A program made the translations under genes and the position numbers. Below, one piece after another: positions 39,296 through 40,918 of a stretch of DNA of 40,918 bases (position 1 is its first letter; each line of letters starts with the position of its first letter). The notes below the pieces were generated by a model, which saw nothing but the letters and a program-made list of their open reading frames with translations, was not told the origin of the DNA and did no database searches. The DNA lies in the IMG/VR virus record IMGVR_UViG_3300043496_000255, positions 1 to 40,918 of that record. The stretch is one strand, 5' to 3'. The DNA comes from a virus.

Positions 39296-39595
39296 GTGAA
39301 AACCCCCGCCAACGACAACGCCGACAACGCCCCCGTGTACACCCTGACCCGCGCCCAGCTCGAAGAGCTCATCGCCAAGGCCGTGTGCCAGGCCATGGAT
39401 CGGGGCATCGGCGGCCCCGTGCTGGTCGACAAGCAGGGCCTGGCCCGCGCTATCGGCTGCAGCGCCACCCACATCGACCAGATGCGCCGGGCGGGGCTCC
39501 CCACGGTGCAGGTGGGCCAAAGGGTGCGGTTCGAGCCGGCCAAGGTGGTCGAGTGGCTGCGCGAGCACGGCGCCACCGCGGGCCAGGCCGGGTGA
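39296..39595 (+). CDS. Excisionase-like HTH protein (99 aa)
   Basis: GTG 39296 start. Residues 48-90 (KQGLARAIGCSATHIDQMRRAGLP, split by turns, then GQRVRFEPAKVVEWLREHG) match the MerR/excisionase-type winged helix. It precedes integrase by 62 bases. A role in excision or in regulating int is likely. No RBS of strength precedes the GTG. Confidence 0.7.
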   Translation: MKTPANDNADNAPVYTLTRAQLEELIAKAVCQAMDRGIGGPVLVDKQGLARAIGCSATHIDQMRRAGLPTVQVGQRVRFEPAKVVEWLREHGATAGQAG

Positions 39596-39597
39596 AC

Positions 39598-39642
39598 GTG
39601 ATCCCTAGGGGATCACCCGAGAAGACGTAGAGGGGGCTCTAC
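39598..39642. repeat. Two inverted repeats between xis-like gene and integrase
   Basis: GTGATCCC and GGGATCAC around TAG (39598-39616, perfect), then GTAGAG and CTCTAC around GGGG (39627-39642). No T run follows, so they may be protein binding sites, arm-type or core att sites, or RNA hairpins controlling int. Confidence 0.6.
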
Positions 39643-39657
39643 CGAAGAGAAGACACC

Positions 39658-40918
39658 ATGCCGAGAGAGAAGAAGCCGAGAGAGAAGAAGCGCCGCGGGG
39701 AAAAGCCCGTGTGGCGCGAGCGCTGGAAGACCTGGGTCGCGCGCGTGCGCGAGCCCGGGGAAGACTGGTGCTCCTGGACGGACCTCGGCACGGACAACCG
39801 CGAGATTGCCACCCGCATCTACGAGCACTGGCTCGAGACCGGCGAGCCCCCGCGCTCGTCTCGGGGCAAGGAGACCTTCGCCGAAGCCGCGACGCGCATC
39901 GTGAACGACCACGAAAAAGACGGCAGCACCGAGCCCGAGCTGGCCGCCGACAGGCGCGCGCGGCTGCGGGACTATGCCTTCCCCCGCATCGGCATGGTGC
40001 AGGTGTCGAGGCTCTTGCCTCATCACATCGCCAGCGTGCTCGACGCCATGGCGAAGAAGGACAAGAAGGGCGCCGGCACCATCCTGAAGATGCGCAGCGA
40101 CCTGAGCCAAGTCCTGGCGCAGCTGATGCGGGATGGCGCCGTCGATCACAACTACGCCCGGAGCATGGCGCTGCCCAAGAGCGCGCGCCTCGATACCCGC
40201 GAGCGCATGGGCCTGACCGATGCGCAGATTCTGCGCTTTCAGAAGGTGCGCGGGTTTGAGACGGAGCTCGACATGATGGCGCTCTTCAGTCGCGAGATTG
40301 GCGGCCACCGGACGAGCGACGAGCACGCCGGGCTCTGGGAAGAAGTCGACACCAAACACTTTGCCTGGATGAAAGTCCGCCGCCCGAAGACCGACGGGGA
40401 GGTGGGGCAAAGCTCCCGGGTAGGGCAGCGGCGCACCCGAGCCTACGAGATGGTGACGCACGAGACCGACGAGCGGCACCGGGCCCCCTTGCGGGCCTAT
40501 TGGGAGCGGATGGGCAAGCCCAAGACGGGACCCATCTTCCCGCTCCTGCGCGACAGCAAGGCGGGCCCCGTGACGGACGAGGCAGGCAAGGTGCTCTACG
40601 TCCGCAAGGGCAGCGTGGCGGGCGGAAAGAAGGGCCGAGGCTCGAGCTACGCCAAGGCGCTGCGCCGGGCGGTGTGGGCGGCGGGCATCTACGCGCCCAT
40701 GCCGATCGGCACGCTCATCGACGGCGTGGCCACGACCGTGGACTTCGACCCTCGCCACCCGGACCCGGGCCTGTGTCTTCTCCAGACCGACACCGACCAG
40801 ACCAAGCGCCTCGACTTCCAGTCGTTCCGCCGGGGCCTGGTGACGGCCCTCGCGGACGCCAAGGTCTCGGAGATGGACCAGCTGGCCATCACCGGACATA
40901 CGCAAGTGACCACCCAGC
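39658..40918 (+). CDS. int: Tyrosine recombinase integrase, 3' end cut by window
   Basis: ATG 39658 opens a frame of 420 codons without a stop. The N-terminus is basic, with a 15-bp tandem duplication coding PREKK twice. Catalytic domain: R218 in GGHRTSDEHAGLWEEVD fits Arg I; SFRRG with R391 fits Arg II, but the usual His of the HxxR box is Gln 388; TGH with H414 fits the second His. The nucleophile Tyr lies beyond the window. It integrates the phage by site-specific recombination. The insertion before the HxxR box is of the kind seen in myxobacterial phage integrases, by recollection. Confidence 0.85.
   Translation, partial: MPREKKPREKKRRGEKPVWRERWKTWVARVREPGEDWCSWTDLGTDNREIATRIYEHWLETGEPPRSSRGKETFAEAATRIVNDHEKDGSTEPELAADRRARLRDYAFPRIGMVQVSRLLPHHIASVLDAMAKKDKKGAGTILKMRSDLSQVLAQLMRDGAVDHNYARSMALPKSARLDTRERMGLTDAQILRFQKVRGFETELDMMALFSREIGGHRTSDEHAGLWEEVDTKHFAWMKVRRPKTDGEVGQSSRVGQRRTRAYEMVTHETDERHRAPLRAYWERMGKPKTGPIFPLLRDSKAGPVTDEAGKVLYVRKGSVAGGKKGRGSSYAKALRRAVWAAGIYAPMPIGTLIDGVATTVDFDPRHPDPGLCLLQTDTDQTKRLDFQSFRRGLVTALADAKVSEMDQLAITGHTQVTTQ

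Noticed and set aside
1-40918. Window as a closed circle
   Set aside because: Joining base 40918 to base 1 ends both integrase (after 8 codons, without a Tyr) and fibre (after about 10 codons), so simple circular closure does not complete the integrase.
1-40918. tRNA or rRNA genes
   Set aside because: No cloverleaf with conserved TTCGA-type arm and CCA end was noticed by eye; a dedicated scan was not possible.

Overview
The window looks like most of a temperate, short-tailed (podovirus-type) phage or prophage from a high-GC bacterium. The gene order is P22-like: large terminase, portal, scaffold, coat, a gp4-like head-completion protein, a gp10-like tail hub, a set of ejection proteins (one with a lytic transglycosylase domain), then appendage and fibre genes. 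A tyrosine integrase with an excisionase-like partner sits at the right edge. GC content is high throughout, GTG starts are frequent, and the integrase has a layout I associate with myxobacterial and related proteobacterial phages. The host assignment is inference only. Both ends are cut inside genes: the fibre at base 1 and the integrase at base 40918.

Layout. (1) About 25.8 kb down to 1, minus strand: the virion operon, tightly packed, with many TAATG, TGATG or ATGA start/stop overlaps. One possible internal promoter or operator lies at 19.7 kb, before the capsid genes. (2) 25.9-27.4 kb: one small plus-strand gene, then a minus-strand cluster that includes a protein ending in the SSB-type tail DDDIPF. 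(3) 27.36-29.85 kb, plus strand: a chain of very small genes, mostly joined by 4-base overlaps. (4) 29.85-30.47 kb: two small minus-strand genes. (5) 30.47-30.85 kb: a gene-free region with alternating purine-pyrimidine sequence, 18-bp direct repeats, a perfect inverted repeat and an 11-bp tandem repeat. (6) 30.85-35.41 kb, plus strand: fourteen small genes. Six junctions between them carry a repeated intergenic cassette made of a stem-loop, a second small stem-loop and a conserved GAAACCAGGA-type ribosome binding site. (7) 39.0-35.4 kb, minus strand: a winged-helix regulator, a membrane protein, a tandem-HTH DNA-binding protein, an SF2 helicase and small zinc-type proteins. (8) 39.3 kb to the end, plus strand: excisionase-like protein and integrase.

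Working together: the left 25.8 kb builds and packages the particle and ejects the DNA. The right third probably holds replication (helicase plus tandem-HTH protein, ssDNA-binding candidate), regulation (two LexA-like winged-helix proteins and a possible divergent switch at 39.03 kb), host-takeover genes of unknown function, and integration. No polymerase, primase, small terminase, holin or dedicated endolysin could be identified.

The most novel-looking signal is the family of six stem-loop/RBS cassettes in region 6. Their stems differ in sequence but keep pairing, while the loops (TACG or ACTGGCAACGGT) and the RBS are conserved. Other points of interest are a terminase gene with no canonical start codon, a roughly tenfold local enrichment of CTAG in region 6, and a 50-bp exact duplication covering two gene starts.
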